Part shown: in pieces, positions 1 to 9,538 of the stretch
Position numbering within the stretch: the first letter of the stretch is position 1
Layout of the letters: every line of letters starts with the position of its first letter
Source of the DNA: Actinomyces bovis
GTDB taxonomy: Bacteria > Actinomycetota > Actinomycetes > Actinomycetales > Actinomycetaceae
Direction of reading: 5' to 3'
Assembly (NCBI RefSeq): GCF_900444995.1
Contig: NZ_UAPQ01000001.1
Location: forward strand, 248,001-312,000
DNA length: 64,000 nucleotides
The notes under the pieces: generated by a model
What the model was told of the DNA's origin: nothing
Database searches by the model: none
Seen by the model: only the letters and a program-made list of their open reading frames with translations
Program-made: the position numbers and the translations under genes

Positions 1-43
1 CGCGACCGTTGCGGGAGGAACCAAGACCCTTCTTGTGTGCCAT
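1..43 (-). CDS. rpmA: 50S ribosomal protein L27, 5' end only
   Basis: The first 14 codons read MAHKKGLGSSRNGR on the minus strand, which is the conserved L27 N-terminus; the rest lies outside the window. L27 is a large-subunit protein whose N-terminal tail reaches the peptidyl transferase centre. It follows rplU by 42 bases in the same direction, the standard rplU-rpmA operon. The start ATG is at 43. Confidence 0.95.
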   Translation of the reverse strand, partial: MAHKKGLGSSRNGR

Positions 44-85
44 CTCAGGCTTCTTTCTCTTGAGGCGTTCAGGACCGTTGGGCGG

Positions 86-391
86 TCAGTTGATCGCGGT
101 GACCTTGATGGCAGTCAGCTTGGCGCGGTGTCCTTGGCGCTTGCGGAAGCCGGTCTTGTTCTTGAACTTGAGGATGTTGATCTTGGGGCCCTTCTCGTCG
201 CCGACGATCTCGGCCTTGACGGAGGACTTGGCTAGGGCAGCGCCGGTGGTCACCTTGTCGCCGTCCACCAGCATGACGGGGGCGAGGGTGACCTCGTCGC
301 CGATCTCACCGGCAAGCTTGTCGACAACCACGACGTCGCCGACGGAGACCTTCTCCTGACGGCCGCCGGCCTTGACGATCGCGTAGACCAC
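86..391 (-). CDS. rplU: 50S ribosomal protein L21
   Basis: The 101-residue product begins [19 protein letters not shown] and ends in the basic [19 protein letters not shown] region, both typical of L21, which binds 23S rRNA in the large subunit. The longer open frame starts at 493, but I chose the GTG at 391 because it gives the family's normal length and exact N-terminus. A purine-rich GAGATGAG stretch lies just upstream. It is followed by rpmA. In most actinobacteria rne directly precedes rplU; here about 10 kb of other genes lies between them, so rplU probably relies on its own promoter. Confidence 0.95.
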   Translation of the reverse strand: MVYAIVKAGGRQEKVSVGDVVVVDKLAGEIGDEVTLAPVMLVDGDKVTTGAALAKSSVKAEIVGDEKGPKINILKFKNKTGFRKRQGHRAKLTAIKVTAIN

Positions 392-491
392 TTGTTGCTC
401 ATCTCTGTCGAAATCTTCAGACCGGGCTGTCCGTTCCCTAAGGATGGGGCCACGATCTCCTTGGCAAAGGTGCTCTAAGCACCGGCGAACC

Positions 492-521
492 ACTTTACGT
501 GCTCACCTCACTGGTATCCAA
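492..521 (-). promoter_or_regulatory. Candidate promoter for rplU-rpmA
   Basis: Read on the minus strand, TTGGAT (-35, at 521-516) is followed after 18 bases by TAAAGT (-10, at 497-492), which fits the actinobacterial TANNNT form. It leaves a leader of roughly 95 bases before the rplU GTG. It lies downstream of two hairpins that should isolate rplU from the preceding surface-protein gene. Confidence 0.5.
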
Positions 522-552
522 GCCGGATGGCGGCGCGGACCTGTGTTCTTTC

Positions 553-614
553 GCACGATGGCTTCATCGTGCCGGAGCGGGTGCGGCTGGCGTAATCCAC
601 CTGGCCGCACCCGC
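553..614 (-). terminator. Tandem hairpins after the first surface-protein gene
   Basis: There are two stem-loops back to back. One has 8-bp arms GCACGATG (553-560) and CATCGTGC (565-572) with a 4-nt loop. The other has 11-bp arms GCGGGTGCGGC (577-587) and GCCGCACCCGC (604-614). They begin 10 bases past the stop codon of the 624-3500 gene. There is no long U tract, as is common in high-GC actinobacteria. Confidence 0.6.
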
Positions 615-623
615 CCACCTTTC

Positions 624-3500
624 TTAGCGACGACGTCGTAGCGCCACGCCACCGGCCACCAGTGCGCAGGCTGGGACCAGGAGCCCTAGGGGCACGCCAG
701 TGCTAGCTAGGCCACCTCCGGAGCCACCAGCGGTGCCGCCTGAGCCGGTGCTCACGGCGCCGCTAGCTGCGCCATCCGTAGCGGTGCCGCCCGCGGCGGT
801 GCTGCCTGGGGCGGTGCCGTTGGCTGCAGCGGTTGAGGGCGTCGTTGTTGCGCTGGCACCGTTACCGTCAGGCTTGCTGGGGGCGGCACCGGCTGGACGG
901 GCCGAGACCGCAAAGCTGGCCTGTCCGAGTTCCGGATGCCCCTTAAGGCTGACTGTGTGATTGCCCGCCGGGAAGTCTTCAGGCACGGTCCAGGTGGCCT
1001 TAGCCACGCCGTCGGCAATGGTTGCTGGCACTTCCTGCAGCCGGGAGCGGACCTCGAAAACAGCTTCTTGCTGGGCGTTCTTATCCAGGCCTGTGGCGGT
1101 GAAAGTGATCTGTTCACCCGCCATAACCGTGCTGGCAGACACCCTCAGGCCAGGAGTTGGCGCATTCGGGTCTGTGTCTGGAGCTGGCTGCGGACCCTCT
1201 GGCGCAGAGCTGTTCGGGCCGACCTGGAAGGTGAGGGTGGTGGGCCCCGCGAGGGCTTCGTGGTTATCTGCGCGCAGTGCGCGAACACGCAGGCGGTAAG
1301 TGCCTTCTTGGGTGAATACCCAGGCCCCGTGCAGGTGCGCACCCTGAGGCAGAGGAACGAGCGAGGGGCCGGTCTGGGAGGTGTCGATTAAGGGCGTGCC
1401 AAAGCCCGCGGCCAGTCCTCCGCCGCGGCTGAACAGCGCTTTACCTCCGGTGGGGCCTTGCTCCAGGCTTACCTCTAGTTCAGCGCCACCTCCATAGGGC
1501 GTCAGGTCAATATGTTCCGCGCTCAACCCGGGCCACAGGCTGCCACTGTCCTGCACGGCTGGCAGCAAGTAGACGGTCTGCCCGACCTTGCCAATGACGT
1601 CGTAGGAGGGATCGGATTCCTTGGCGCTGCGGGTCCAGCGGTAGCGCTTGCCCACCTCCAGGGTTACCGCCGCCGGGTCGTGCAGCAGACCGGTACGCCG
1701 GTCAGCGTCCGCACCGATGGCCAGTGCTGGTTTGCCTGCCACCTCAGCTAGGCGCAGGTCCAAGTGCCCAGAGTCAAAGACCACTGGCTCCTTGCTCAAC
1801 TGGCCTGCCTGTGGGGGCGTGGCTTCGGGCAGCGGGGGGCGGGGGGCGGGCTTGTCACCTTGACCCGGATTGTCTTGCCCGCCCGGGACCTCGCCTGGCT
1901 GGTCATCCGGGCCGTGGGGCGCGGGTGGGGTGGGCGACTCAGCACTGTCCTGGTCTGGGACGTTTTGTACCCCTCCGGTGCGTTGGGGCATGGTCACCGC
2001 CATGGTGACGGGCGCGGTCAGGGAGTCCACTTTCAGGTCTTGGACCACGGATCCGAGGTTCGAGTACGGGTGGGGGTAGAGGCTGACCCGAATGAGTTTG
2101 GCATCTTGGCATACGGATAGGTCCTTGGGATGTTCCGCCTGCGCCTGCCCGCTGGCTGAGCCTTCGACACCACATGAGGGCGCCTTGCGCCCCTTACTGT
2201 CACTGAAGGTCTCCACCTTGTAGCCGAGCTTGAGCGCTGGGTCCAGGCCATTGAGACGTACCCCAAAGCTTGGGTCAAGTGTGACCTCCACGCGGTTCTG
2301 GCTGACGGCGACTGTGTCAGGGGCGCTAACCCACTGCCCAGAGATCTTGGGTGCCAGGATTTCGTCTGCACCGGCAGTGACGCGCAAGGTTTCCTGCCCG
2401 GTGGTGTAGTCAGTGGTCTGGGAAGCCCAGGCGCCTGTGGCCCCAGTGGGAATGAACACAGCCTGGTAGGTGCTGGATTCTGAGCCCAGGGCCTCGGTGG
2501 TGGTGGCTCGTCCGCCAACAACCGGCACTTCGGTCAGGTGGTAGCCGTCGATGAGGATCACTAGCGCACCGGTGGCTGTCGGGTCTCCGGCGTCGAAGCT
2601 AAACCTGGTGTTCAGATCGTCACCAGCAGGGGAAAGGCTGAGCGAGGCTCCTTGCAGCCGAGTGCTAGTGGCGGAGAAGGCCTGGCGCACATCCTTCACG
2701 GTGGTTTCATTCGGGAAGGTACCGCCCATCTGCCAAACGAGGGTGCGGTCTTTAGAAGGCACCAGGGTGCCATCCTGGGTGCGCGCCGTGGTGCGGTAAA
2801 CAACCTCATAGCGTCCAGGCTTGGAGAAGGCGGTGTTCATGTGACTGTGCCGTGGGAAGAAGACTGAGCGGAACCGGGTGTCCGTGCTGGAGAAAATGCG
2901 GTTCACCTCGCCTCCGGCTTCTGTGAAGACCTCCATGCGTCCCGGACCGCGCAAGCCCACCAGGTCCAGGGTGTACAGCCGCTCTTCAAAGGCGAGGTCG
3001 TGCGCCGCCTCGCCGATGGCGTAGTCGGAGTCAATGCCTGCGTAGATGGGGTCCTGACCGGGGCCGGGATCCTGTGGGGCAACGCTGTAGATGGTTCCGG
3101 GCGGCCCCAAGAAAGACAGCGCCTCCTGCCAGCCGACGCGGTATAGGTGTTTGGGTACCCGGTCATAGCCGGTGGAGGTGGTCGCCCCTGCCCACAGGAC
3201 TATCTGGTCAAGGTCTTGACCTCCGCCACGGACAGTCAGGGCGCCAGCCGCGGCATCGTAGGAGGCCACGGGCGCATCCACGTGGGTTTGCGTGATAACC
3301 GCACGGTCCTTATCCGGGCTGGCTGTCGCTGGAGGGGTGGAGCCTGAGCCGAGGGCCAGCGCAGTTACCAAAGCGGCAGGTAGCAGAACCCGCAGTGCTC
3401 TTTTGCGAGTCGTAGAACCGGTGGCGCTGGGACGGCGAAGGTGTCGCAGGGCTGCGGTAAAGGCAGGCCCGGTGGGGGTATTTGTGGGGAGGTGGCGCAT
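624..3500 (-). CDS. Sortase-anchored choice-of-anchor M repeat protein
   Basis: This 958-residue secreted wall protein belongs to the anchored-repeat ABC transporter system (TIGR03769-type repeat domain). A long basic N-terminus leads into a hydrophobic signal segment (about residues 35-58). Two repeat domains are visible: an N-terminal one ending in HSHMNTAFSKPGRYEV, and one starting GHLDLRLAEV and ending HLHGAWVFTQEGTYRL. The H-x-H...W-x-F-T-x-x-G-x-Y signature marks this domain. An Ig-like domain and a Ser/Thr/Gly-rich spacer follow. The C-terminus is LASTG (931-935), a hydrophobic helix and RRRR, a class E-type sortase signal. An AGGAAG ribosome site precedes the ATG at 3500. It is divergent from the rest of the cluster. 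Its ligand is unknown; binding or relaying metal to the transporter is inferred from context. Confidence 0.85.
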   Translation of the reverse strand: MRHLPTNTPTGPAFTAALRHLRRPSATGSTTRKRALRVLLPAALVTALALGSGSTPPATASPDKDRAVITQTHVDAPVASYDAAAGALTVRGGGQDLDQIVLWAGATTSTGYDRVPKHLYRVGWQEALSFLGPPGTIYSVAPQDPGPGQDPIYAGIDSDYAIGEAAHDLAFEERLYTLDLVGLRGPGRMEVFTEAGGEVNRIFSSTDTRFRSVFFPRHSHMNTAFSKPGRYEVVYRTTARTQDGTLVPSKDRTLVWQMGGTFPNETTVKDVRQAFSATSTRLQGASLSLSPAGDDLNTRFSFDAGDPTATGALVILIDGYHLTEVPVVGGRATTTEALGSESSTYQAVFIPTGATGAWASQTTDYTTGQETLRVTAGADEILAPKISGQWVSAPDTVAVSQNRVEVTLDPSFGVRLNGLDPALKLGYKVETFSDSKGRKAPSCGVEGSASGQAQAEHPKDLSVCQDAKLIRVSLYPHPYSNLGSVVQDLKVDSLTAPVTMAVTMPQRTGGVQNVPDQDSAESPTPPAPHGPDDQPGEVPGGQDNPGQGDKPAPRPPLPEATPPQAGQLSKEPVVFDSGHLDLRLAEVAGKPALAIGADADRRTGLLHDPAAVTLEVGKRYRWTRSAKESDPSYDVIGKVGQTVYLLPAVQDSGSLWPGLSAEHIDLTPYGGGAELEVSLEQGPTGGKALFSRGGGLAAGFGTPLIDTSQTGPSLVPLPQGAHLHGAWVFTQEGTYRLRVRALRADNHEALAGPTTLTFQVGPNSSAPEGPQPAPDTDPNAPTPGLRVSASTVMAGEQITFTATGLDKNAQQEAVFEVRSRLQEVPATIADGVAKATWTVPEDFPAGNHTVSLKGHPELGQASFAVSARPAGAAPSKPDGNGASATTTPSTAAANGTAPGSTAAGGTATDGAASGAVSTGSGGTAGGSGGGLASTGVPLGLLVPACALVAGGVALRRRR

Positions 3501-3520
3501 AAGACGCTTCCTAGATGACG

Positions 3521-3656
3521 ATAACGGTAGTCGTTCCCGATAACTTAGGAGCAGCGAGGGTCCGCCGTCAAATCCCCCTGACGCGATATTCGCCCCACCG
3601 AAACTTGCATTCCCGACCGAGATGTCCTACTACTAGACATGATAATGATTCCCGAT
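3521..3656. promoter_or_regulatory. Divergent control region with TTCCCGA repeats
   Basis: The gap between the two divergent surface-protein genes has three copies of TTCCCGA, at 3534-3540, 3610-3616 and 3649-3655. The first and third sit beside GATAAC and GATAAT, so GATAAYG...TTCCCGAT occurs near both genes. TGATAATGATTCCCG (3640-3654) resembles a Zur box in part (11 of 15 positions against TGAAAATGATTTTCA, recalled from memory). Zinc control of the cluster is therefore possible but unproven. Confidence 0.3.
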
Positions 3657-3674
3657 CCGATTAGGTGTGTTCCC

Positions 3675-6600
3675 ATGCCCCTATCCCTCAGCCCTGCCCG
3701 TTTAGCCCCGCCCATCGCCCGTCCGCCCGCCCGCCTCATGCGGCTGGTCGCCGCCATCTTCACCTTTGCCTTAGCGCTAGTAGGCACCCCAGGGCTAACC
3801 GCCCCCGCCTACGCGGCCGAGCCAGCCGTCGTCGACTCCGGCCGCGTCGACCTGTTCCGACTCACTGCAGATGACGCTTCCCCCGCAGCCCTAAGCACCA
3901 CAACGGTCCACACCACTGAGCGGGGAGAGTCACAGCTAGACCCGGGCAGCACGATCTTCAAACTTCCCGCAACCGGCCCCAAGGTCAACCCCTTTGGGAT
4001 TAAGGACGTGGAGAAGGGCTATTTCCTGGGGGGTGACCGTGATGACCTCAGCACCTTCTCCATCGGCTGGGATGGCAGCAAACTCTCCCCCCGCTTCGGC
4101 AGAATTATCTCCCAGGTGGAGTCCGTACGCGGGCCGGTAGGCGCCCACGTCTATGTGCACGGACTCAATGAGGACTACGAGCCCGAGCCCCTGCTGGCCG
4201 CCCCCGCCCCCGCAGATCCCGGCAAGCCTGTCTATGAGTTGGGCACCGGCATGGCCTTGAGCGCCCTGGCGGCGCAGCCCACCGCCGCGAGGTGGCTGTT
4301 TACCATGCCCGGCACCTACCACGTGCGCTTAGCTCATCAGGCTGTGAGTGCCGACGGCGTTAAAACGGCGCCTTCCCCCGCCGTCACCTACACCTTCCAG
4401 GTAGGAACGGAAGCGACGGCTGAGGACCAGCTCGCCGAAACCACCACCCCGCCACCTGGCGCCACTCCCCCACAGGAACATGGCAAAAACCCCAGCCAGC
4501 CCACCCCTCACAAACCCGAAGAGGGCAATACCCCACAGCCCCAACCTACGCCGACGCCGTCCCCCAAGGCCCCAGAGACCCCTGCGCCCAAGCAGCCGCA
4601 AGACCCCGCCACCTTGTCCGTAGCGGTCAGTGACACCCCCGCAGTCGGCCACCCCGCCACCATCACCGCCAAGGGATTCACCCCCGGGGCCGCAGTGGAA
4701 TTGCTGATCGACACCGAACTGTTGGCCACCGTAACCGCCACTCCTGAAGGCGCCACCACCGCCTGGACCCCCACCGCCGCACAGGCCGGCGAGCGCACCA
4801 TCACCGCCCGCTCCGGCAGCCGCAGCGTGGCCACCAAAGTCACGGTCGCCGCTGCTAAGGCGCCCCAGGATGACAGCTCTAAAAAGCCTCAGACTCCTGA
4901 AGGACCCCAGCCCGGTGCCCCGACCCCCGCGCCCAGCCCGAGCCCAAAGGCCGAGGATGCTTCACAGTGCCTGCCCGCAGGAGTCAAAACCGTCCTGGAT
5001 CACGGGCATATCGACATGCTCAACCTGTCCTCTGACGCAGCCGGCTCTCTGAGCCTCCAGCTCAAGGAAACGGTCACCAAGCCCGGCCAAGCAGTTCTGC
5101 ATGATCCGGCCACCGTCCTAATGCAGATCAAAGAGGCCGCTCTGGGCGAACTCCCTGAGGCTTCCCGCAGCGCCGTCCCCGGCCTGCCCGCGCGCGGGTA
5201 CATCCTGGACCAGAGCGGCCAGGACCAGGACACTCTGATCTGGCCCGGCTGGGACACCACCGAGGCCGCCCTGGGCGGCTACGGTGCAGCCACCTTTGAC
5301 GTGTCCTGGACCGGCCCCAAAGAGGCGAGCATCCACGCCTTCCTGACCTCCTTGGGCAAGGCCGAGTCCGTGCTGACCGACGGCGGCTATGAGCTCAAGG
5401 CTGCTGGTTCCACCATCAGCCAGCCCACCCCGGCCCACAAACACGTGAACTGGGTCTTCTCCCACTCGGGCCGCTACACGCTACGAGTCACCGCACATGC
5501 CAAGAAGGCCGACGGCACCTCCCAGGCAACCTTGCAACGCGTGTACCACCTCGACGTCGGCAAGGTCCCTTGCGACGGGCATATGACCGACCCAGGCCAA
5601 GCTGGTGGCAGCCAGAATCAGGCACCTGCGACTAAGGCTCCAGCTAAGCCGGAGCAGGGCCAGCAGAACGGCGCCACCAGCTCCACCGGCACCTCCGGCA
5701 GCACTGGCGGCTCAGCCGCAGGCAACCCCGCGGGCCTGGTGGGCCACAACGCTGGCTCCTATGGCAGTCACTCCGGTGCGGGCCTTGCTCGCGCAGCCGT
5801 ATGCCTTCCTACCATCGTGACCCGTGAGGCCACCGCCGAAGAGGCCAAGGCCCTGGGCGCTTCCGCTGGTACGAACGCCGCCACCCCCAGCGCCGGTGCT
5901 AGCGCGGCTCCCGCAGGTAGCTCCGTCGCCGGCCAGGACGTGTGGATGATTCCAGCCAGTCAGATCTCCGGTGTGCCTTGGCTAGGTCTGAACTCGCAGC
6001 ACGAGTCAGTGGTAAACGGTTCTAGCGGCGAGGTGGTCTACACCCTGACCTCGGTGGACGGCCCGGGCAACGTGGCCGTGTTCATGTCCGGCAAACTCGG
6101 CTCCGGCGTGGGCGCGCACGTCTTTGACAAGGTGGGTGACTCCTACACGCTGCCCAAGAACACCCACGCCCACCCCAACTGGGTCTTCACCGCCCCCGGC
6201 ACCTACAAGGTGGGCCTGGAAATGTCCGTAACCCCCAGCTCCGGCTCCACCATCACCACGCCCAAGGCCTCCACCACCCTGAGCTTTGTGGTGGGTCCGG
6301 GCGCCAGCGGTGACGCCACTGACGGGCACTTTGACCTAGGCCCGGTGGCTGAAAGCGGTGCCCTGGTGGCCCGGGTGAAGGATGACCGCAAGCAGCCCGC
6401 CACCTGGGTAGACCCGACCACCCTCACCTTTGCCCTCGGGGACGCAGCCAAGCTCAAAGCCCCGGAGGAGCTGTCCTTCATCTCCGCTGCAGCCAGCGCC
6501 AAGAGCGGCAGTGCCACCGGCAACAGTGGTCTGCAGGTGACTGGGGAGAAGGGGCCGAATGGCCGTCCGATGATCAAGGAGACCGTGGGCCGCACCCCCG

Positions 6601-6731
6601 ATGGCAAGGCTTGCAACCTGGCCTCCACCGGGGTCAGCACACCCTCCCTGCTGGGGGCCTCCCTCGTGGCAGTGTCCGCAGGCGTAGTGCTAGCCGCCCT
6701 GCGACGCCGTCGGGACAGGGCGCAGGCGTGA
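3675..6731 (+). CDS. Transporter-associated sortase-anchored repeat protein
   Basis: This 1018-residue wall protein resembles TIGR03773, the large surface protein of anchored-repeat ABC transporters. I chose the ATG at 3675 over 3639 because it gives a clean signal peptide (twin basic patches, hydrophobic core, cleavage near AYAAEP) with AGGTG 7 bases upstream. Repeat domains begin near VVDSGRVDLF and VLDHGHIDML, with a further module ending HAHPNWVFTAPGTYKV. They are separated by Pro-rich linkers and one Ig-like module. The C-terminus is LASTG (982-986), a hydrophobic span and RRRR, a sortase signal. Its stop overlaps the start of the binding lipoprotein gene (GTGA), so they are translationally coupled. 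It probably captures a metal or metal complex at the wall; this is inference. Confidence 0.88.
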   Translation: MPLSLSPARLAPPIARPPARLMRLVAAIFTFALALVGTPGLTAPAYAAEPAVVDSGRVDLFRLTADDASPAALSTTTVHTTERGESQLDPGSTIFKLPATGPKVNPFGIKDVEKGYFLGGDRDDLSTFSIGWDGSKLSPRFGRIISQVESVRGPVGAHVYVHGLNEDYEPEPLLAAPAPADPGKPVYELGTGMALSALAAQPTAARWLFTMPGTYHVRLAHQAVSADGVKTAPSPAVTYTFQVGTEATAEDQLAETTTPPPGATPPQEHGKNPSQPTPHKPEEGNTPQPQPTPTPSPKAPETPAPKQPQDPATLSVAVSDTPAVGHPATITAKGFTPGAAVELLIDTELLATVTATPEGATTAWTPTAAQAGERTITARSGSRSVATKVTVAAAKAPQDDSSKKPQTPEGPQPGAPTPAPSPSPKAEDASQCLPAGVKTVLDHGHIDMLNLSSDAAGSLSLQLKETVTKPGQAVLHDPATVLMQIKEAALGELPEASRSAVPGLPARGYILDQSGQDQDTLIWPGWDTTEAALGGYGAATFDVSWTGPKEASIHAFLTSLGKAESVLTDGGYELKAAGSTISQPTPAHKHVNWVFSHSGRYTLRVTAHAKKADGTSQATLQRVYHLDVGKVPCDGHMTDPGQAGGSQNQAPATKAPAKPEQGQQNGATSSTGTSGSTGGSAAGNPAGLVGHNAGSYGSHSGAGLARAAVCLPTIVTREATAEEAKALGASAGTNAATPSAGASAAPAGSSVAGQDVWMIPASQISGVPWLGLNSQHESVVNGSSGEVVYTLTSVDGPGNVAVFMSGKLGSGVGAHVFDKVGDSYTLPKNTHAHPNWVFTAPGTYKVGLEMSVTPSSGSTITTPKASTTLSFVVGPGASGDATDGHFDLGPVAESGALVARVKDDRKQPATWVDPTTLTFALGDAAKLKAPEELSFISAAASAKSGSATGNSGLQVTGEKGPNGRPMIKETVGRTPDGKACNLASTGVSTPSLLGASLVAVSAGVVLAALRRRRDRAQA

Positions 6732-8320
6732 TACCAGCAAAGCGCCTGGCCAGGGCGGTGACGGTCCTTGCCGTCACCGCCCTGGCGGTCGCCGGATGCC
6801 GCTTTGGAGTGCACCCTCTAGCCCCCAACGCCGACGGCGAGCTACGGGTAGTCACCACCACCGGAATCCTCGCCGACCTGGTCAGACAGGTGGCAGGGGA
6901 ACGGGCCACCGTCTCCCAAATGGTTCCCGACGGTGCTGACCCCCACTCTTGGGAACCTTCCCTGCGTTCGGTACGCGACGTCGCCTACGCAGATCTAGCC
7001 TTCTCCAACTACCTGCTATTGGAGGAGCACGCCATCATCCGCACCCTGGACGCCAACCTGCCAGCGGCTTCCACCTCCGTGTCTGTGGCAGAAGCCGCCG
7101 CCAAACACGGCGCCACCATCCTGCCCCTGGTGGAAGACCGCAGCCTGGACACCGTCTGGCTGGGCATGCGGGTAGCCGGAGACGGCAAGCAACACGGCGC
7201 CACCCGGGCCTCAACCATTGACCTAACTGCCACCGGCGTTGAGGGCCCCGGCCAAGCCGCCGCCTACCTGACCACTTCTTTCGGCCAGCCGGAGATCGGC
7301 TTCTCTTCCACCGATGGCTTCGACGCCGGGGATGGCTACGCCGCCGACACCACAGTCCTGCCTGCCAACGCGCACCAACACATGAGCTGGGCCTTCACTC
7401 TGCCGGGAATCTATCGGGTCACTTTCCAGGCCCGTCTCCGCCCCACCCCAGCAGCTACTCCGGTGCAGCTAAAGCCCGCCACGGCGGTCTTCGCCGTAGG
7501 GGTCAGTGCCCAAGAGCTCGCCACTGCCGAGGGGCGCGAAGTCCTCTCCGCCGGGCACGCCGATATCACCGTGGACCTGGACGCCGGAGGCGTGAACTTA
7601 GCAGTGGACGCCGCCAGTGGCGCCGGAGGCATGGAAACCAAGAGCCTGGATAGCACGGTTATTGAAGTGCCCCCACGCACTGTCACTCAGGTGCCGGGGG
7701 CCAGCGGCTTCCGCTTCCTGGGGGAGCCGGGCGCCCCGGTGTACGTGCTACCCCAGGCGGTGCTCGGCAAGCATGTGCATGGAGAAATCGACCCCCACCT
7801 GTGGCATGACGTGCACAATGCCGCTGCCTATGTCCGTGTGATTCGCGATGCTCTGGAGCAGGTGGACCCTGCTGGCGCCAGCACCTACCGCGCCAGGGCC
7901 GCCGCCTACCTCAGTGAGCTTGATGCCCTAGACGCGCAGGTTGCCGCCACCATTGCCACGATCCCCGCGGAGCGACGCCGTCTGGTCACCACCAACGATG
8001 CCTACGGCTACCTGGCTAAGGCTTACGGATTAGAGGTCTCTGGCTTCGTGGCCCCCAACCCCAGTGTGGAACCTTCAGTGGCTGACCGGGTGCGCCTTTC
8101 CACTACTTTGCGAGATCTGGCAATCCCCGCCGTATTCCTGGAGCCCAACTTGGCCCGGACCCGCTCCACCCTGCGCAGCACTGCACAGGACGCGGGCGTG
8201 CGGGTTTGCCCGCTATACGGGGACACCTTGGACTCCGGCGCACCTACCTATGTGGAGATGATGCGTTTCAATGCCCGCTCACTGGCCCAATGCCTCGGGG
8301 GTGCGCCAGCAAGTTCCTGA
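6728..8320 (+). CDS. Anchored-repeat ABC transporter substrate-binding lipoprotein
   Basis: This 530-residue protein is a ZnuA/TroA-family metal-binding protein with a choice-of-anchor M domain inserted in it (TIGR03772-like). The GTG at 6728 overlaps the previous stop and gives a lipoprotein signal with lipobox LAVAGC (Cys24). The first binding lobe holds DPHSWEP (His73). The insert runs from about residue 135 to 345 and has HQHMSWAFTLPGIYRV. The second lobe holds DPHLWHD (His357), TTNDAYGY (Asn423) and YGDTLD (Asp499). By family comparison the third ligand, His in ZnuA or Glu in Mn-binding relatives, is Asn here. It delivers metal, probably Zn or Mn, to the permease at 10260. Confidence 0.9.
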   Translation: MIPAKRLARAVTVLAVTALAVAGCRFGVHPLAPNADGELRVVTTTGILADLVRQVAGERATVSQMVPDGADPHSWEPSLRSVRDVAYADLAFSNYLLLEEHAIIRTLDANLPAASTSVSVAEAAAKHGATILPLVEDRSLDTVWLGMRVAGDGKQHGATRASTIDLTATGVEGPGQAAAYLTTSFGQPEIGFSSTDGFDAGDGYAADTTVLPANAHQHMSWAFTLPGIYRVTFQARLRPTPAATPVQLKPATAVFAVGVSAQELATAEGREVLSAGHADITVDLDAGGVNLAVDAASGAGGMETKSLDSTVIEVPPRTVTQVPGASGFRFLGEPGAPVYVLPQAVLGKHVHGEIDPHLWHDVHNAAAYVRVIRDALEQVDPAGASTYRARAAAYLSELDALDAQVAATIATIPAERRRLVTTNDAYGYLAKAYGLEVSGFVAPNPSVEPSVADRVRLSTTLRDLAIPAVFLEPNLARTRSTLRSTAQDAGVRVCPLYGDTLDSGAPTYVEMMRFNARSLAQCLGGAPASS

Positions 8321-8377
8321 CTGCTACCCCCTCTCCCTTAGGCCCTCCGGGCCCCTCCCCTACCCGATTGGAATTAC

Positions 8378-9538
8378 ATGCCGCTCCGCCTTGCCCGCTT
8401 TGCTCACCCCACCTCCGTAGCTGGCCGCTCATTTAGCCGCTCCACCCGACGCCGTCGCCCCAGCTGGCTGCTATTCACCGCCCTGCTGGCCCCACTGCTG
8501 GCCGGTGGCCCCGCCGCCTTAGCTGCCCCCGGTGACGACGCCACCGACCCCGCTCTCCAGCAGACTGTCACCGCCGACGAGTCAAGCTCCGCTGAGCCCA
8601 CCACCGTCAAAGCCGGTCATGTGGATGTCGGCCCACGGGTGGTGGAGGGCAAGTGGACCGTGCAAGCCCGCGATGACTCTGGAGCCACACCCGTGTGGCG
8701 CGATCTAGACCAGACCGTCCTGCAGGTAACTGACTCAGCCCTCCTGGACGCCCCCACTGAGCCGGCCTACTCCTTTATGGGCGGCCAAGCCGGGGAGCGC
8801 TGGTACGTGGTCCCCCAGACGCAGAGCCCAGATGTGGTTTGGTTAGGTTGGAATACGCAGGACCCCGGCGTCACCAAGCTGGTGGACCGCGGCGCCACCA
8901 TGCGCATTGGGCCAGTCACCGGCCCTGGCAAGTCTTGGATGTTCCTGCAGAACGGCACCTTTGGGGAGCCGCTGCTGTTGGTTGATGGGCAAAAGGAGCA
9001 GCCGCAGGACGTCTGGGTGGATGTCAATACGCATGTGCACGCCAACTGGGTGTTCACCCAGCCCGGCATCTACCTGGCCCGGCTCAGCTTTGAAGCTCAG
9101 ACCGTCGACGGCAGGACCGTGCAAGCCACCTCCACTCTGCGCTTCGCCGTGGGCAGCCAGACCTCTAGCGACGACGCACTGAAAGCCGCAGTCCCCTGGG
9201 CCGCCGAGGTCGGTTCCAAGGAGCTGGCCGGGCCAGAGGCAGCTAAAGCTGGGACAACTCCGGCAACCTCCACCCCTGCAGGCAGCAGCCCTGCTTCCGG
9301 AAGCGCCGCAGGCAGTCAGTACCTGTGGTACGTGATTGGCTCCCTCGCACTAGCCCTGGTGGCGGCACTGCTTTGGGTGCTGGCTCAGTCCCGCCGGCGG
9401 TCTGCCGCTGAGCGAGCTGCCGCCATCGCGGAGGTGCACGCCTCCGCCCCGACACCCGAGCCAGACCCTGCAGCCCTCGCGGAGCTCACCGCACCCGCTC
9501 TCGGCTCTGCCACCACCACCGGGGAGCCCCAAGCATGA
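8378..9538 (+). CDS. Membrane-anchored choice-of-anchor M protein
   Basis: This 386-residue protein has a signal peptide with its hydrophobic core near residues 28-45 and cleavage near ALAAPG. One repeat domain starts VKAGHVDVGPRV and ends HVHANWVFTQPGIYLARL. A Ser/Ala/Gly/Pro spacer and a single membrane helix (about 315-337) follow, then RRR and a 45-residue cytoplasmic tail rich in Ala/Glu. There is no sortase motif, so unlike its two partners it should stay in the membrane. Its stop overlaps the ATPase start (ATGA at 9535), which places it in the transporter operon. It may bridge the wall-anchored proteins and the permease; that role is inferred. Confidence 0.83.
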   Translation: MPLRLARFAHPTSVAGRSFSRSTRRRRPSWLLFTALLAPLLAGGPAALAAPGDDATDPALQQTVTADESSSAEPTTVKAGHVDVGPRVVEGKWTVQARDDSGATPVWRDLDQTVLQVTDSALLDAPTEPAYSFMGGQAGERWYVVPQTQSPDVVWLGWNTQDPGVTKLVDRGATMRIGPVTGPGKSWMFLQNGTFGEPLLLVDGQKEQPQDVWVDVNTHVHANWVFTQPGIYLARLSFEAQTVDGRTVQATSTLRFAVGSQTSSDDALKAAVPWAAEVGSKELAGPEAAKAGTTPATSTPAGSSPASGSAAGSQYLWYVIGSLALALVAALLWVLAQSRRRSAAERAAAIAEVHASAPTPEPDPAALAELTAPALGSATTTGEPQA

